From JASBZA01 sp964345295 (GTDB lineage: Bacteria; Bacillota; Clostridia; Saccharofermentanales; Fastidiosipilaceae), in assembly GCA_964345295.1 (NCBI GenBank), contig CAYFQG010000001.1:62001-126000 (forward strand): a stretch of 64,000 bases of DNA. Direction: 5' to 3'. Both the position numbers and the translations under genes were made by a program. The notes beneath the pieces were generated by a model, which was not told where the DNA came from, made no database searches, and worked only from the letters and a program-made list of their open reading frames with translations. Positions 25,691 through 35,800 of this stretch are shown here, piece by piece (within the stretch, counting starts at the first letter, position 1; the number at the start of each line of letters is the position of its first letter).

Positions 25691-25718
25691 ATTATAGCAG
25701 ATATCTTATCCGTGTCAA
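25691..25718 (-). promoter_or_regulatory. Consensus promoter of rpmE
   Basis: On the minus strand TTGACA (25718-25713), 16 bases, TATAAT (25696-25691), with TG-C before the -10. Both hexamers match the sigma-A consensus exactly. The -35 begins 6 bases past the rho stop codon. Confidence 0.85.
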
Positions 25719-25723
25719 ATGAC

Positions 25724-27520
25724 TTAACTAAAACGACTGACCGTCCGGCCGTTACCGTTAAAATTACTCCGGCCGTTGCTGTCCTGGTTGCCGTTTGTGG
25801 CCACATTGGCATGCATCTGCGACATAATGCTTTGATCTTTCAAAGACAGATTCAGCGACTCTACCAAATGCTCGTTATCTTTCGTCTTAAGAAGCAGGCT
25901 GATAATGAGCTCGGTTACGTCGGCAGTGTCCAACTGGCCAAAAGCCTTCCTGACACCCCAGACCGCTTCCAATTCTTTTTGACTCAAAAGAAGTTCCTCT
26001 CTTCTGGTCGAAGACGCATTGATATTGATAGCAGGGAAAATACGCTTTTCGGATAATTTCCTGTCCAATGCCACTTCCATGTTACCGGTTCCCTTAAATT
26101 CTTCGAAAATTACCTCATCCATCCTAGAGCCTGTGTCAACCAAGGCCGTGGCGACTATGGTTAAGGAACCGCCGTTTTCAATCTTACGGGCTGCACCGAA
26201 GAAACGCTTGGGGTGGTGGAGGGCACCGGGATCTAAACCGCCGGACAGGGTTCTACCGGTAGGTGTGATGGTAAGGTTATAGGCCCTGGCCATACGGGTC
26301 ATGGAGTCTAGGAGGATGACCACATCTTGGCCTAACTCAACTAGCCTTTTGGCCCGCTCTAAAACCAGCTCCGTAATCTTGACATGGTTTTCCGGAGTCT
26401 TATCAAAGGTGGAGTAAACAACTTCTCCTTTAATCCTGCGCTGCATATCGGTAACTTCTTCGGGACGCTCGTCAATCAAAAGTACAATCAATTTGGCTTC
26501 CGGATTATTGATGGATATGGCATTGGCAATTTTCTGCAGAAGTATAGTCTTACCTGCCTTCGGCGGAGAAACAATCATACCTCTTTGGCCTTTGCCGATA
26601 GGGCTGAATAAATCAATAATGCGGGTCGACAGTTCCTGGCGCTTGGTTTCTAACACATAGCGATCATTGGGATAAATCGGTGTAAGGCGATCAAAGTGAG
26701 GTCTCTTGGCCATTTTTTCAGGCTCTTCACCGTTTATTTCCGTAACATAGCTGAGCGCCTGATAACGGTCCTGATCTCTTTTGTTTCGAACCGTACCCTT
26801 AATATAGTCACCGGCTCTGAGATTTAATTTTTTAATTAATTGGGCCGATACGTAAACATCATTAGGTCCCTGGATATAATTTTCGAAACGTAAAAAGCCG
26901 TAGCCGTCCGGCATAAGCTCTAAAACACCTTCACCGGTCTCCTGAACTTGTTCTTTCTTATCTTTTTCCTGATTTTTATTTCTGGGGCGTGGCCTGGCCA
27001 CAAAATTATCGACTTCTAAAGTCTCTTTTTCGGAAGATTCCTCTGTTTCGGCCTCGGTCTCTTGAGCCTTAGTGTCTTCCTTGGTATTTTCCTTCGATAA
27101 GTCCTCTAGACTGATTTGTTCATCCTCATCTTGAACTTGGACCCTATCGATTTTTACTTCTTCTTGAGCTTTGTCCTCTTCGGTTTTTTTGCGTTTTCTT
27201 GTGCCGGTCGTTTTCTTCGTGCTTGTCTTTTCAGATTGTTCAGAAACAGCTGCTTTGGGTTTTCTGCCTCTTCTCTTAGCTGCCGGCTTCGCTTCGACAG
27301 GAGTCTCACTATTAGTCGAAGCCTCTTCTTTGCCACCGCTTTTTTCTACATCGGAAGAAAGATTTCCCGCAGTTTCTTCATTTTGCATCTTTTCAAAAAG
27401 GAAGTCCGCCAACTCCTGTTTTTTCATACGTTGAGCTTGGCCAATGGGCAAAATCCCGGATACTCGGACAATCTGCATGAGATCGGCCTTCTTTTTTGAC
27501 GCAAAAATATTATCTTCCAT
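25724..27520 (-). CDS. rho: Transcription termination factor Rho with long disordered insert
   Basis: Hexameric RNA translocase that ends transcription of untranslated RNA. The 598 residues (E. coli Rho is 419) consist of Rho_N (about 8-45), a disordered, highly charged insert (about 47-195, Lys/Glu/Thr-rich, with an AT-hook-like KRRGRKPKA at 82-90), the RNA-binding OB domain (LELMPDGYGFLRF, about 200-260), and the ATPase with Walker A PPKAGKT (319-325) and LLDSMTRMARAYN. The last ~32 residues are Asn/Gly/Ser-rich. N-terminal inserts are known in clostridial and actinobacterial Rho. The ribosome site is AAGGGG. Confidence 0.96.
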   Translation of the reverse strand: MEDNIFASKKKADLMQIVRVSGILPIGQAQRMKKQELADFLFEKMQNEETAGNLSSDVEKSGGKEEASTNSETPVEAKPAAKRRGRKPKAAVSEQSEKTSTKKTTGTRKRKKTEEDKAQEEVKIDRVQVQDEDEQISLEDLSKENTKEDTKAQETEAETEESSEKETLEVDNFVARPRPRNKNQEKDKKEQVQETGEGVLELMPDGYGFLRFENYIQGPNDVYVSAQLIKKLNLRAGDYIKGTVRNKRDQDRYQALSYVTEINGEEPEKMAKRPHFDRLTPIYPNDRYVLETKRQELSTRIIDLFSPIGKGQRGMIVSPPKAGKTILLQKIANAISINNPEAKLIVLLIDERPEEVTDMQRRIKGEVVYSTFDKTPENHVKITELVLERAKRLVELGQDVVILLDSMTRMARAYNLTITPTGRTLSGGLDPGALHHPKRFFGAARKIENGGSLTIVATALVDTGSRMDEVIFEEFKGTGNMEVALDRKLSEKRIFPAININASSTRREELLLSQKELEAVWGVRKAFGQLDTADVTELIISLLLKTKDNEHLVESLNLSLKDQSIMSQMHANVATNGNQDSNGRSNFNGNGRTVSRFS

Positions 27521-27756
27521 GTAAACCCCTTTTTCTCTTGAAAAGATAGGCTCTTAAAAAGCCTTCAAAAAATCATAAAATAAATTGCTTGTCGGAAAAA
27601 GCCAAGAAAAGATGGCTCAATCGCTTAATGGTTACATTCTATCATTAAATTTTTATCTTGCCACAAAATTTACATTTTTCCTCAAAATTCGGCAAGGCTC
27701 ACAAAGCCCTGACCAACGCATAGGATTGAAATTTATTTTATTTTCGCCGTCGGACT

Positions 27757-27765
27757 TGGTACAAT
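27757..27765 (+). promoter_or_regulatory. Extended -10 promoter of the TraX-like gene
   Basis: TTGG-TACAAT: TG, one base, then TACAAT at 27760-27765. The -35 region is weak. The AAGGAAG ribosome site follows. The rest of the 270-base gap between rho and this gene is AT-rich and shows no gene. Confidence 0.5.
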
Positions 27766-27790
27766 CTCATTTAAGAGAAAGGAAGCCGTC

Positions 27791-28624
27791 ATGTTCAAAC
27801 TCATCGCAATTTTACTAATGCTTTTAGATCATGTGGCGTGGATTTTTGCCGATGTCTGGGGTCAGGAAATTTATTATATCGCAAGGTCCATCGGACGCTT
27901 GTCCTTTCCTTTGTTCTGCTATGCCTTAGCCAGAGGTTACAATAGGACGTCCAATTTTTTAAATTATTTTCTTCGCATAACCATTATGGCCATAGGCACC
28001 CAAGTCGTTTTTGAAACAGCCTTTTATATTTTTGATTTCCCTCAATACCGTTTTTACAATGTCCTTATTACCTTTTCTTTGAGCCTGGTCGTTTTGGCCG
28101 GCATGGACCTTATTGAAAATTCTTCACTGGACATGATGATTAATCTCCGCCCCCTAAGCTCCGAAGGCGAAGTAACCAAGCACTTCAGCCCGGGAGGCAT
28201 CCGCATCCCACGTTGGTCGGGACAAGTTCTGGGCATGATTTTTATTCTCTTGGCGCTCTTCTTAACGCGTTTTATTCAGCCGGATTATAATTTCTACGGC
28301 ATTGCCACGATCGTTTTATTCCAAAGAATTGACCAAAATGAAATCCAATATGAAAAAACTTTAAGAAAAGACCTCAAAAAAAGGCGCTGGACCAAATACT
28401 TTCTGGGCTTTTTACTCTTAAACGTCTTAAATGTTTTACCGGCTTATAAAGATTTGAACCATTATGGCACCTGGATACAAATGTGGTCGGTCTTAGCCGT
28501 TTTCCTTTTTCCTTTATACGAAAAGGAAGCTAAACCCAGTCAGGCTAAAAGAATATTTTTCTATCTCTTCTATCCCGTTCATTTTGTACTTTTACTGTGG
28601 ATAAAATATATCCTGAAGATCTGA
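27791..28624 (+). CDS. TraX-family multi-pass membrane protein
   Basis: A 277-residue protein with about eight hydrophobic segments and the TraX-family opening (LIAILLMLLDHVAWIF, then RSIGRLSFPLFCYALARGY). The family is named after the F-plasmid pilin acetylase TraX, but chromosomal Firmicute members are common and their substrate is unknown; membrane acyl transfer is the usual guess. A polar loop of about 45 residues divides the helices near the middle. It stands alone between rho and pepF. Confidence 0.8.
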   Translation: MFKLIAILLMLLDHVAWIFADVWGQEIYYIARSIGRLSFPLFCYALARGYNRTSNFLNYFLRITIMAIGTQVVFETAFYIFDFPQYRFYNVLITFSLSLVVLAGMDLIENSSLDMMINLRPLSSEGEVTKHFSPGGIRIPRWSGQVLGMIFILLALFLTRFIQPDYNFYGIATIVLFQRIDQNEIQYEKTLRKDLKKRRWTKYFLGFLLLNVLNVLPAYKDLNHYGTWIQMWSVLAVFLFPLYEKEAKPSQAKRIFFYLFYPVHFVLLLWIKYILKI

Positions 28625-28638
28625 CGACCTCCAGGATA
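28609..28638. terminator. Weak hairpin between TraX-like gene and pepF
   Basis: TATCCTG pairs with CAGGATA (7 bp, 16-base loop) around the stop codon, between two converging genes. There is no clean T-run on either side, so terminator function is uncertain. Confidence 0.35.
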
Positions 28639-28667
28639 CTCTGTCTTGTCTTTACTATATTGCTTTA

Positions 28668-30455
28668 CTAACTTAACTGATCAACCAGTTCTTCAAACTC
28701 TTCCACATAAGGTAAGAAAGCTTCCAGACTTTCTTCCCAGAAAGCCTTATCTTGGAAATCAAAACCGACTCTTTGGCCGACTTCTTCTACCGTCGAAATC
28801 GTTGTCGCGGTCAGCATAGCATCGTATTTCTCCATAAAAGAAGGACCTTCTTCTTGAACTTTCTCATAAAGTCCCATGGCAAAAAGTGCACCAAATGCAT
28901 AGGGGAAATTATAAAAGCTCAGTCCGGCCGAATAATAATGGCCCTTACAAGCCCACATATAGGGATTGAGACTGTCTTCTACTAAGCCTTGCCCGTAAGC
29001 GGTCACTTGGGCTCTGTGCATGATGTCTTGTAGATCTTTACTGTTCAAATTTTCTTTACCGACTCGGTCAAAGACTTCGGACTCAAACAAGAATCTCGAT
29101 AAGATGTCGTTAATAACCTGGCTGGTATTCATCAAAAAGCCATCCAAGAGCCCCAGTTTTTCTTCCGGATCTTGAGTCTTTTCCAAAGATTCCAACAAGA
29201 AATGTGTTTCGTTAAAGGTCGAGGCGGTCTCGGCCACCGGCATGCTGTAGGAACGATTTAGAATCTCGTGGTCTTCAATTCTCGATCCATGGTAGGCATG
29301 ACCTAATTCATGGGCCAAAGTATCAATCGCCGAGAAAGATCCGTCGAAATTGGTCAATACATAAGACTGCTTTAACTCTCCTTGATTAGAGCAAAAAGCG
29401 CCTCCGACCTTGCCTTGTCTGGGATAGAAATCGATCCAATTTTCATCAAAAGCACGCGCAATAATATGCGCAATAGGCGGATGAAGTTTATTAAAAGACT
29501 TCACAAGCATGTCTCTTGCATCTTCCACGCTGTATCCCGAAGGCATCTTTCCTATAGGTGCAAATAAATCGGCCCAGTGGAGCTTTTCGTCTCCCAGATA
29601 TTTTGCTTTGGCCAAAAAGTAGCGAACAAAAACATCCTTTTGTTCTTCCATAGCGCCGATTAAGGCATCCAAAGTCGGACGGGTCATACGAGATTTAAAG
29701 AGACTCTCATCCAAAGGACTCTCATAGCCTCTCTTCTTCCCCATATAAACAACATAGCCTTTGATAGAGCTAAGGGCCGGTGCCAAAGAATCTTCAATCT
29801 TAGGGTACATGGATAATTCGGTTTCATAAGCCTCGTGGCGGACCGTTTTATCGGGGTCATAGGCCAAATTTCGAATCTGTGTCAGGCTCTTTTCTTCGCC
29901 TCTGAAAGTACCCGTAACGCTGCTGGTAAGGGCGGACTGGAGGTTGGACCAAGCAGATACACCGTACAGATTCACATTGGCTAAGAGTTCTTCCATCTCA
30001 GGGGCCAAGCTGAAGCGGGCTTCAGACTTCACTTCTTCTAACCAAAAGGCATAGGGTTCAAGGGCCGGTGTTGCCTTTATCTCGTCCGCTTTCTGGGCTT
30101 GGACTAAGGTCTGGACCTCTACCATCAAGGCATCTAAAGGTGCCCAGGCCTGGCCTAAACGCATCTCTCCGGCCAATGCCCAGGAAGCTTTGGTATCCGT
30201 CGAACCGGATAAGCCGTAGTAGGCCGATAAGCGATAAGCGACACGTAAAAGATCGCTTAACTTTTCGATTACTTCTGCCAGCTCCTTGCTTCGTCCGGCT
30301 TCTACAGGTGTGTCTTCTAATAGTTTGGCCAAATCCCTTATGGATTCATCTAAAGTTTTAAAATCTTCTTCTATCCGAGGGTCCTCAGGGCTCTCATAAA
30401 GCGGGCTTAAATCCCAGCAGCCGTCTTCTCTGAGCTTTTGTTTATCATCATTCAT
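28668..30455 (-). CDS. pepF: Oligoendopeptidase F (M3B family)
   Basis: Cytoplasmic zinc metallopeptidase that cuts short peptides. The start is placed at the ATG at 30455 (MNDDKQKLREDGCWDLSPLY), which gives 595 residues, close to the usual ~600, with AAGGAG 11 bases ahead; a further-upstream ATG adds 19 non-family residues and no ribosome site. The zinc motif is HELGH within LAHELGHAYHG, with the third ligand Glu in ETASTFNE about 25 residues later. A divergent promoter region separates it from RNase J. Confidence 0.94.
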   Translation of the reverse strand: MNDDKQKLREDGCWDLSPLYESPEDPRIEEDFKTLDESIRDLAKLLEDTPVEAGRSKELAEVIEKLSDLLRVAYRLSAYYGLSGSTDTKASWALAGEMRLGQAWAPLDALMVEVQTLVQAQKADEIKATPALEPYAFWLEEVKSEARFSLAPEMEELLANVNLYGVSAWSNLQSALTSSVTGTFRGEEKSLTQIRNLAYDPDKTVRHEAYETELSMYPKIEDSLAPALSSIKGYVVYMGKKRGYESPLDESLFKSRMTRPTLDALIGAMEEQKDVFVRYFLAKAKYLGDEKLHWADLFAPIGKMPSGYSVEDARDMLVKSFNKLHPPIAHIIARAFDENWIDFYPRQGKVGGAFCSNQGELKQSYVLTNFDGSFSAIDTLAHELGHAYHGSRIEDHEILNRSYSMPVAETASTFNETHFLLESLEKTQDPEEKLGLLDGFLMNTSQVINDILSRFLFESEVFDRVGKENLNSKDLQDIMHRAQVTAYGQGLVEDSLNPYMWACKGHYYSAGLSFYNFPYAFGALFAMGLYEKVQEEGPSFMEKYDAMLTATTISTVEEVGQRVGFDFQDKAFWEESLEAFLPYVEEFEELVDQLS

Positions 30456-30494
30456 ATTCTTATAGTCTCCTTCCTTCGCAAAGCTTTGGCCAAC

Positions 30495-30519
30495 ATTATA
30501 ATGGAAAAACATGTATAAT
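30495..30519. promoter_or_regulatory. Back-to-back -10 elements of pepF and RNase J
   Basis: TATAAT occurs on minus (30500-30495, toward pepF) and on plus (30514-30519, toward RNase J) only 13 bases apart. RNA polymerase could not occupy both at once, so the two genes may compete. Confidence 0.5.
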
Positions 30520-30557
30520 GCAGTTAGCTATTTTTCATGATATAAGAAAGGACCTCT

Positions 30558-32699
30558 ATGTCTAATACAAACAGGGGCAAGGAGTCTCATGCTCCATCCG
30601 ACAAGCCCAGACGAACGAAGAATTTTAAAGAGAGAACGCAAGAATACAATCAGAACAATAACAGCAGCAACTTCAGCGCCAAACCCCGGTCTAAGAACAC
30701 CAACGGCAAAAAAAGCTATTCCGGCCCTAGCAAGGGTAATCACAAAGCAGCTAACGGCACTTCTAATTCGAATAAGAATAAGTCTTATAACCGCAATAAT
30801 AAAAATCGTACGCGAAAGACAGAAAGTTCCGGCGGCCCCACTTGGGCCAAAAACCGTACCGATAATGCCAAGCATAAGACCGGTCGTGATAACCATAGTC
30901 CCAGCGGCAAGACCGAACCCGTCATGAGTCCGCAATTGCAGTTTCCCAGTTTCAGACCGGGCGCCATACGCGGTACTAATATCAGAAGAGCCCAAGACCA
31001 TCTGAAAGAAAACACCAAGAATTTATCATCCGATACCTTGAAGGTTATCCCCTTGGGCGGCCTCATGGAAATCGGCAAAAACATGACAGTCTTTGAATAC
31101 GGCAATGACATGATTATTGTCGACTGCGGTGTACTCTTCCCCGAAGAAAGCCAGCCCGGTATTGATGCGGTTATCCCCGACTTTAACTATGTCTTAGACA
31201 ATGTCGATAAGCTTAGAGCAATCTTTATTACCCATGGTCATGAAGATCACATCGGATCTTTGCCTTATCTCATGCCCAAGATTAAGAAAAACGTGCCTAT
31301 TTATGCCGGTAAACTAGCCGCTGAGCTTATCAAGACCAAGTTCGAAGACCGGGGCATTCGCCAATACAGCAGGCAAGTCTATGCCGTAGAACCCGGCCAT
31401 AGCAGGCGAGCCGGTGTCTTCGAGATTGAGTTTATCAATGTAAACCACTCCATAGCCGATGCCTTCTGTCTGGCCATCAAGAGCCCGGCCGGCATAGCCG
31501 TGGCGTCGGGTGACTTTAAAGTCGACTACACACCGGTTAACGGCGAATCCATTGACCTGGCCAGGCTGGCTCAACTGGGCCAAGAAGGTGTGCTCCTTTA
31601 CTTAGGGGAATCGACCAACGTCAACCGTCCCGGTTTTACCATGTCCGAAAAGACAGTAGGTCAGACCTTTGCCCAGCAATTTGCCTTGGCCGAGGGAAGA
31701 ATTTTTGTTGCTACCTTCTCCTCCAACGTCAGCCGCGTCCAACAGATTATCTCGGCAGCCGAAGAAGTCGGCCGTAAGGTCGCTTTGGTCGGCCGGTCTA
31801 TGCTGAACGTCTTTAACGCCGCCAATAAACTGGGCTATATCCATATGAAGGCCAATACGCTGATAGAACTTCAAGAGGTCAATAATTTCCGTCCGGACGA
31901 AATCTGTATTATCTCGACCGGGTCGCAGGGTGAGCCCATGTCGGCTTTGATCAGGATGGCTTACGCCGAACATAGGTCCGTAGAGATTCAGGACGGAGAC
32001 ACCGTAATCATCTCGGCTACCCCTATCCCCGGCAATGAGAAGCCCATCTTCCGCGTGATAGATGAGCTTTATAAGCGCGGTGCCAAGGTAGTCTATTCGG
32101 ACATTGCGGCCATCCACGTCTCCGGCCACGCCAACCGTGAAGAACATAAGCTCATGCACCACCTCTTGAAACCGCAGTACTTTATTCCCATCCACGGAGA
32201 ATACCGTATGCTCTATAATCACGGTGCCCTGGCGCATGAATTAGGTATGGATTGGGGAAATATCTTTATCTTGAATAACGGAGATATCTTCGAATGTAAC
32301 CCGAATCATGCCCGAATCGGCGGTTACACTTCGGCCGAAGCGGTCTTGATTGACGGTACACAGGTAACAAGTCAAGATTCTTTGGCCCTGCTGCAAAGAA
32401 AAGACTTAAGTTCGGACGGTGTAGTTTCTGTTTCCATTGTCTTAGATAAGAACAGTAATTTAGTGTCTAAGCCTTCCATCTTATCTTACGGTGCTATCTT
32501 GGACACCGACAGGGATTTCTCGGATATCAACGACCAGATAGCCTCTTTCGTGGAATCTTATGTCAAAAAGAACCGGCAAAATTCCAACAAGCTGGTCTCA
32601 AGCCTCAGGTCTCGCCACTTTAGAAACGATTTGCAAAATTATTTCTACGGTAAAACCGGTCGCCGGCCTGTGACCCTGGTGTCGGTAACCGAAATCTAA
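30558..32699 (+). CDS. rnj: Ribonuclease J with long disordered N-terminus
   Basis: Metallo-beta-lactamase/beta-CASP RNase with endo- and 5'-exonuclease activity, central to mRNA decay in Firmicutes. The enzyme core begins near residue 160 (LKVIPLGGLMEIGKNMTVFE), with the zinc motif HGHEDH at 226-231, beta-CASP motifs in the middle (STGSQGEPMSAL) and a C-terminal domain. Residues 1-155 are a low-complexity tail rich in Asn, Lys, Ser and Arg, absent from B. subtilis RNase J1 (555 residues). Such a basic tail could hold RNA or drive condensate formation; that is inference. The ribosome site is AAAGGAC. Confidence 0.94.
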   Translation: MSNTNRGKESHAPSDKPRRTKNFKERTQEYNQNNNSSNFSAKPRSKNTNGKKSYSGPSKGNHKAANGTSNSNKNKSYNRNNKNRTRKTESSGGPTWAKNRTDNAKHKTGRDNHSPSGKTEPVMSPQLQFPSFRPGAIRGTNIRRAQDHLKENTKNLSSDTLKVIPLGGLMEIGKNMTVFEYGNDMIIVDCGVLFPEESQPGIDAVIPDFNYVLDNVDKLRAIFITHGHEDHIGSLPYLMPKIKKNVPIYAGKLAAELIKTKFEDRGIRQYSRQVYAVEPGHSRRAGVFEIEFINVNHSIADAFCLAIKSPAGIAVASGDFKVDYTPVNGESIDLARLAQLGQEGVLLYLGESTNVNRPGFTMSEKTVGQTFAQQFALAEGRIFVATFSSNVSRVQQIISAAEEVGRKVALVGRSMLNVFNAANKLGYIHMKANTLIELQEVNNFRPDEICIISTGSQGEPMSALIRMAYAEHRSVEIQDGDTVIISATPIPGNEKPIFRVIDELYKRGAKVVYSDIAAIHVSGHANREEHKLMHHLLKPQYFIPIHGEYRMLYNHGALAHELGMDWGNIFILNNGDIFECNPNHARIGGYTSAEAVLIDGTQVTSQDSLALLQRKDLSSDGVVSVSIVLDKNSNLVSKPSILSYGAILDTDRDFSDINDQIASFVESYVKKNRQNSNKLVSSLRSRHFRNDLQNYFYGKTGRRPVTLVSVTEI

Positions 32700-32720
32700 G
32701 ACCTGCTTTCAACTAAATTA

Positions 32721-32782
32721 AGCAAAAAAAGCGACATCCCTAAAAAGATGCCGCTTTTTTATGCCCGGTTTTCACTCCGGGC
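32721..32782. terminator. Paired hairpins between RNase J and nrdJ
   Basis: The first hairpin (about 32723-32761) has A-run, AGCGxCATC stem, loop, GATGxCGCT and T-run and works in both directions. The second, GCCCGG with CCGGGC (32763-32768 and 32777-32782), is adjacent but lacks a T-run. Together they end RNase J (+) and nrdJ (-). Confidence 0.8.
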
Positions 32783-32806
32783 TTAGGCTTTTATTTTATA
32801 GGTCTA

Positions 32807-35800
32807 TCAGGAGCAGCCGGTGGTGGTACCGCAATCAAGGCAGACCTTACACGTACCGTTTTGGACCATACGGGTGGATGAACACGTGGGACAAACCGAT
32901 CCGTCATAGAGGCGGGTTCCGTGTGTAGCCGCTTCTCTGGCCGACTCGTGGATGAAACTCTGTGTAAAGGAGTCTGCATCATCGTAAGCCTCCTCATCAT
33001 CGTCCATCAATTCCTGCGTCTTCTCCTCTACAATACGGTTGAAGTTTTCTCTGCACTTAGCATCTTCTTCATCCATGAAGAGATTATCGCCCTGAAGCTC
33101 AGCGGACTCCTCAGGTTCGGGCAGGGCTTTGACGTTGGTCTTGCCGTCCGGTTTCACCTGGACTCTACTGTAGTCTCCCAACTCGATATCGATAATCTTG
33201 GAAATCAAATCCGAGATAGACGACACGTACTTAATATTAGGATGGCGTTGTACAAAGCCGTAGGGCTCGTACTTTTGGCCACGGAGCATCTTGGAAACCT
33301 TCTCGGCGGGGATGTGAAACTGGAGCATAACCGAGATGGTCTTGGACAGGGAGTTCAAAAGGCCCATGATTGTGGTACCTTCGCGGTCTGTCGTAATGTA
33401 AATCTCGGAGATGTTACCTTCGTCATCACGATTTACCGTGGTGTAGATTTTGACATTATCAATCTGAGCCGGGTGGGTTCTGCCGGAGCGAATACCCTTA
33501 ATCTTGGTCCGGATGGAGGGATTGTGTTCTCTCATCTGGATAGTCTTCTGGGCTTCTTTGGCATAGGCTAATAAGTCCTGATAATTCAGATTGTCTAACT
33601 CCTGCTTAGAATCTTCTAAGTCCACCGTGTTGTTTAAAGGCTGGGCATTTTTAGAGCCGTCACGATACAGGGTAATACCCTTGACACCGGTTCTCCAGGC
33701 CAAATTATGAACATCCTTGAAGTCTTCGACCGTAGCATGCTTGGGCAGGTTTACAGTCTTGGAAATAGCACCAGAGACCAAAGGTGTTAAGGCGGCTACC
33801 ATGAGAACATGGCCCTTGGGCGCAATATAACGCTTACCGGTTCCGCAGACATTGGCGGTATCAAAGATAGGCAGGTGCTCATCTTTGAGGTGGGGAGCGC
33901 CTTCGATCTTGCCGTCAATAATCATGCCGTTTTCATCCTTGCGGCCGACATAGTCGACAATATCCTTCACTTCTTCGGGGCTGTAGCCTAAGTTCTTAAG
34001 TGCATCGGCAATGACGGGGTTAGTAATAACCATGGCGCCGCCACCTACCAGCTTCTTGTAGCTGATATGGGAGAAGAAAGGCTCAATACTGGTAGCACCG
34101 CAGTCCATGGCAAAAGAGATGGTACCGGTAGGTGCCATAACGGAGACCTGGGCATTACGGAAACCATAAGATTCGCCCAATTTAAGCGCTTCTTTCCAAA
34201 CCTCAACCAAGGTCTCGGACAGTTGCTTCTGCTCCATGATTTCCAGCATCTTATGGTTAATCATGATGGGCTCATAGTTGAGCTCTTCGGGCTTGTCCTG
34301 TCTGGCTCCGGCTACTCTGGCGTGGTTACGGATGACCCTTTGCATATAAGGTTTATTAATCTCATATTTGGCAAAAGGTCCCAACTGGCGTGCCATGAGG
34401 GCGGAAACCAGGTAACTTTGGCCGGTCAAAACACCGACTAAGCTGGCGGCATAAGTTCTGGCCTCATTCGAATCATAAGGAAGGCCCATGACCATGAGTA
34501 AGGAAGATAAGTTGGCCAAACCTAAGCCCGTTGTGCGGAACAGATAGGTCCTTCTGGCAATATCTTCGGTGGGGAATTGTCCCCAGTGGATGGAGGCTTC
34601 CAAAACCAGCTGTACCAGAGAAATCGTATGGAGGTAGCCTTCTAAGTCGAAAGTACCGGTCTCGGTATCGTAGAAATTATAAATATTAATAGAAGCTAAG
34701 TTACAAGAAGTATCATCCAGGAAGGCATATTCACCGCAGGGGTTGGTAGAGTTCAAACGGTTATGGGCTGCCCCTACTTCACCGTCTTCACCGGCCGGAC
34801 AGGTATGCCAGGCGTTAAAAGTATCGGTAAACTGGGGAGCCGGATCGGCGCAGCGCCAAGCAGCTGTATTAAACTCTTCCCAGAGCTTGGAAACCGACAC
34901 TTCCTTGTTGACGCTGGAGTCTACCCGACCTTTGAGCGTGATGGTTGCTTCGGGATGAATATCTAATTTCTGTACCTTCTCCATGAAGTCGTCATGGATA
35001 CGAATAGAGTTATTGGAGTTCTGGCCGGATACGGTATTGTAGGCTTCACCGTCGATATCGCCGTCATAACCCATCTTCATCAAGGCCAAAACTTTATCCT
35101 CTTCTTGGCTCTTCCAATTAATGAAAGACTCAATATCGGGATGGTCAATATCCAAGCAAACCATCTTGGCAGCTCTTCTGGTGGTACCGCCGGACTTGAT
35201 GGCTCCGGCATTTCGATCCAAGCCGCGCAAGAAAGACATCAGACCGGAAGACACGCCGCCTCCGGAAAGCTTCTCCCCTAAGCCGCGAATGGCCGAAAAG
35301 TTGGACCCGGTTCCGGAACCGCCCTTAAAAAGCTTGGTCTCGGTTACATAGGACTCCGAAATGGAGTGGGGGCCCAAAAGCTTGTCTTGGACAGACAAGA
35401 TAAAGCAGGCCGAGGCCTGGGTTCTGGTGTAATCGTCCTCGGAAATTTTTACTTTTCCTTCTTGCTCGTCATAGTAATAGAGGTTGGATTTACCGCCGGT
35501 GATGCCGTAAGATCTTTTCAAACCGGTGTTAAACCACTGGGGGGAGTTGGGGGCGAAGCGTTGGCTAATCATTAGATAGGCGATTTCGTCATAGAGAATC
35601 TTACCCTCTTCTTCTGTTACCATCTTCTCGTCGACCAGAGCACCGACCCAGAAGTCCACCATACGGTGAACGACCTGCTGCAAAGATGTCTCGTGACCCG
35701 TCTTGGGCACGCCGGCCTTGCGGAAATATTTAGAGACGATAATGTCTACCGCATTCTGAGAATAGTGGGTCGGAAAGGATACCCCTTTCATCTCGGTCAA

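Noticed and set aside
27521..27790. Small RNA or gene in the AT-rich gap between rho and the TraX-like gene
   Set aside because: Only promoter-like and short A/T-rich stem elements are visible; no terminator-bounded RNA or coding frame with a ribosome site.
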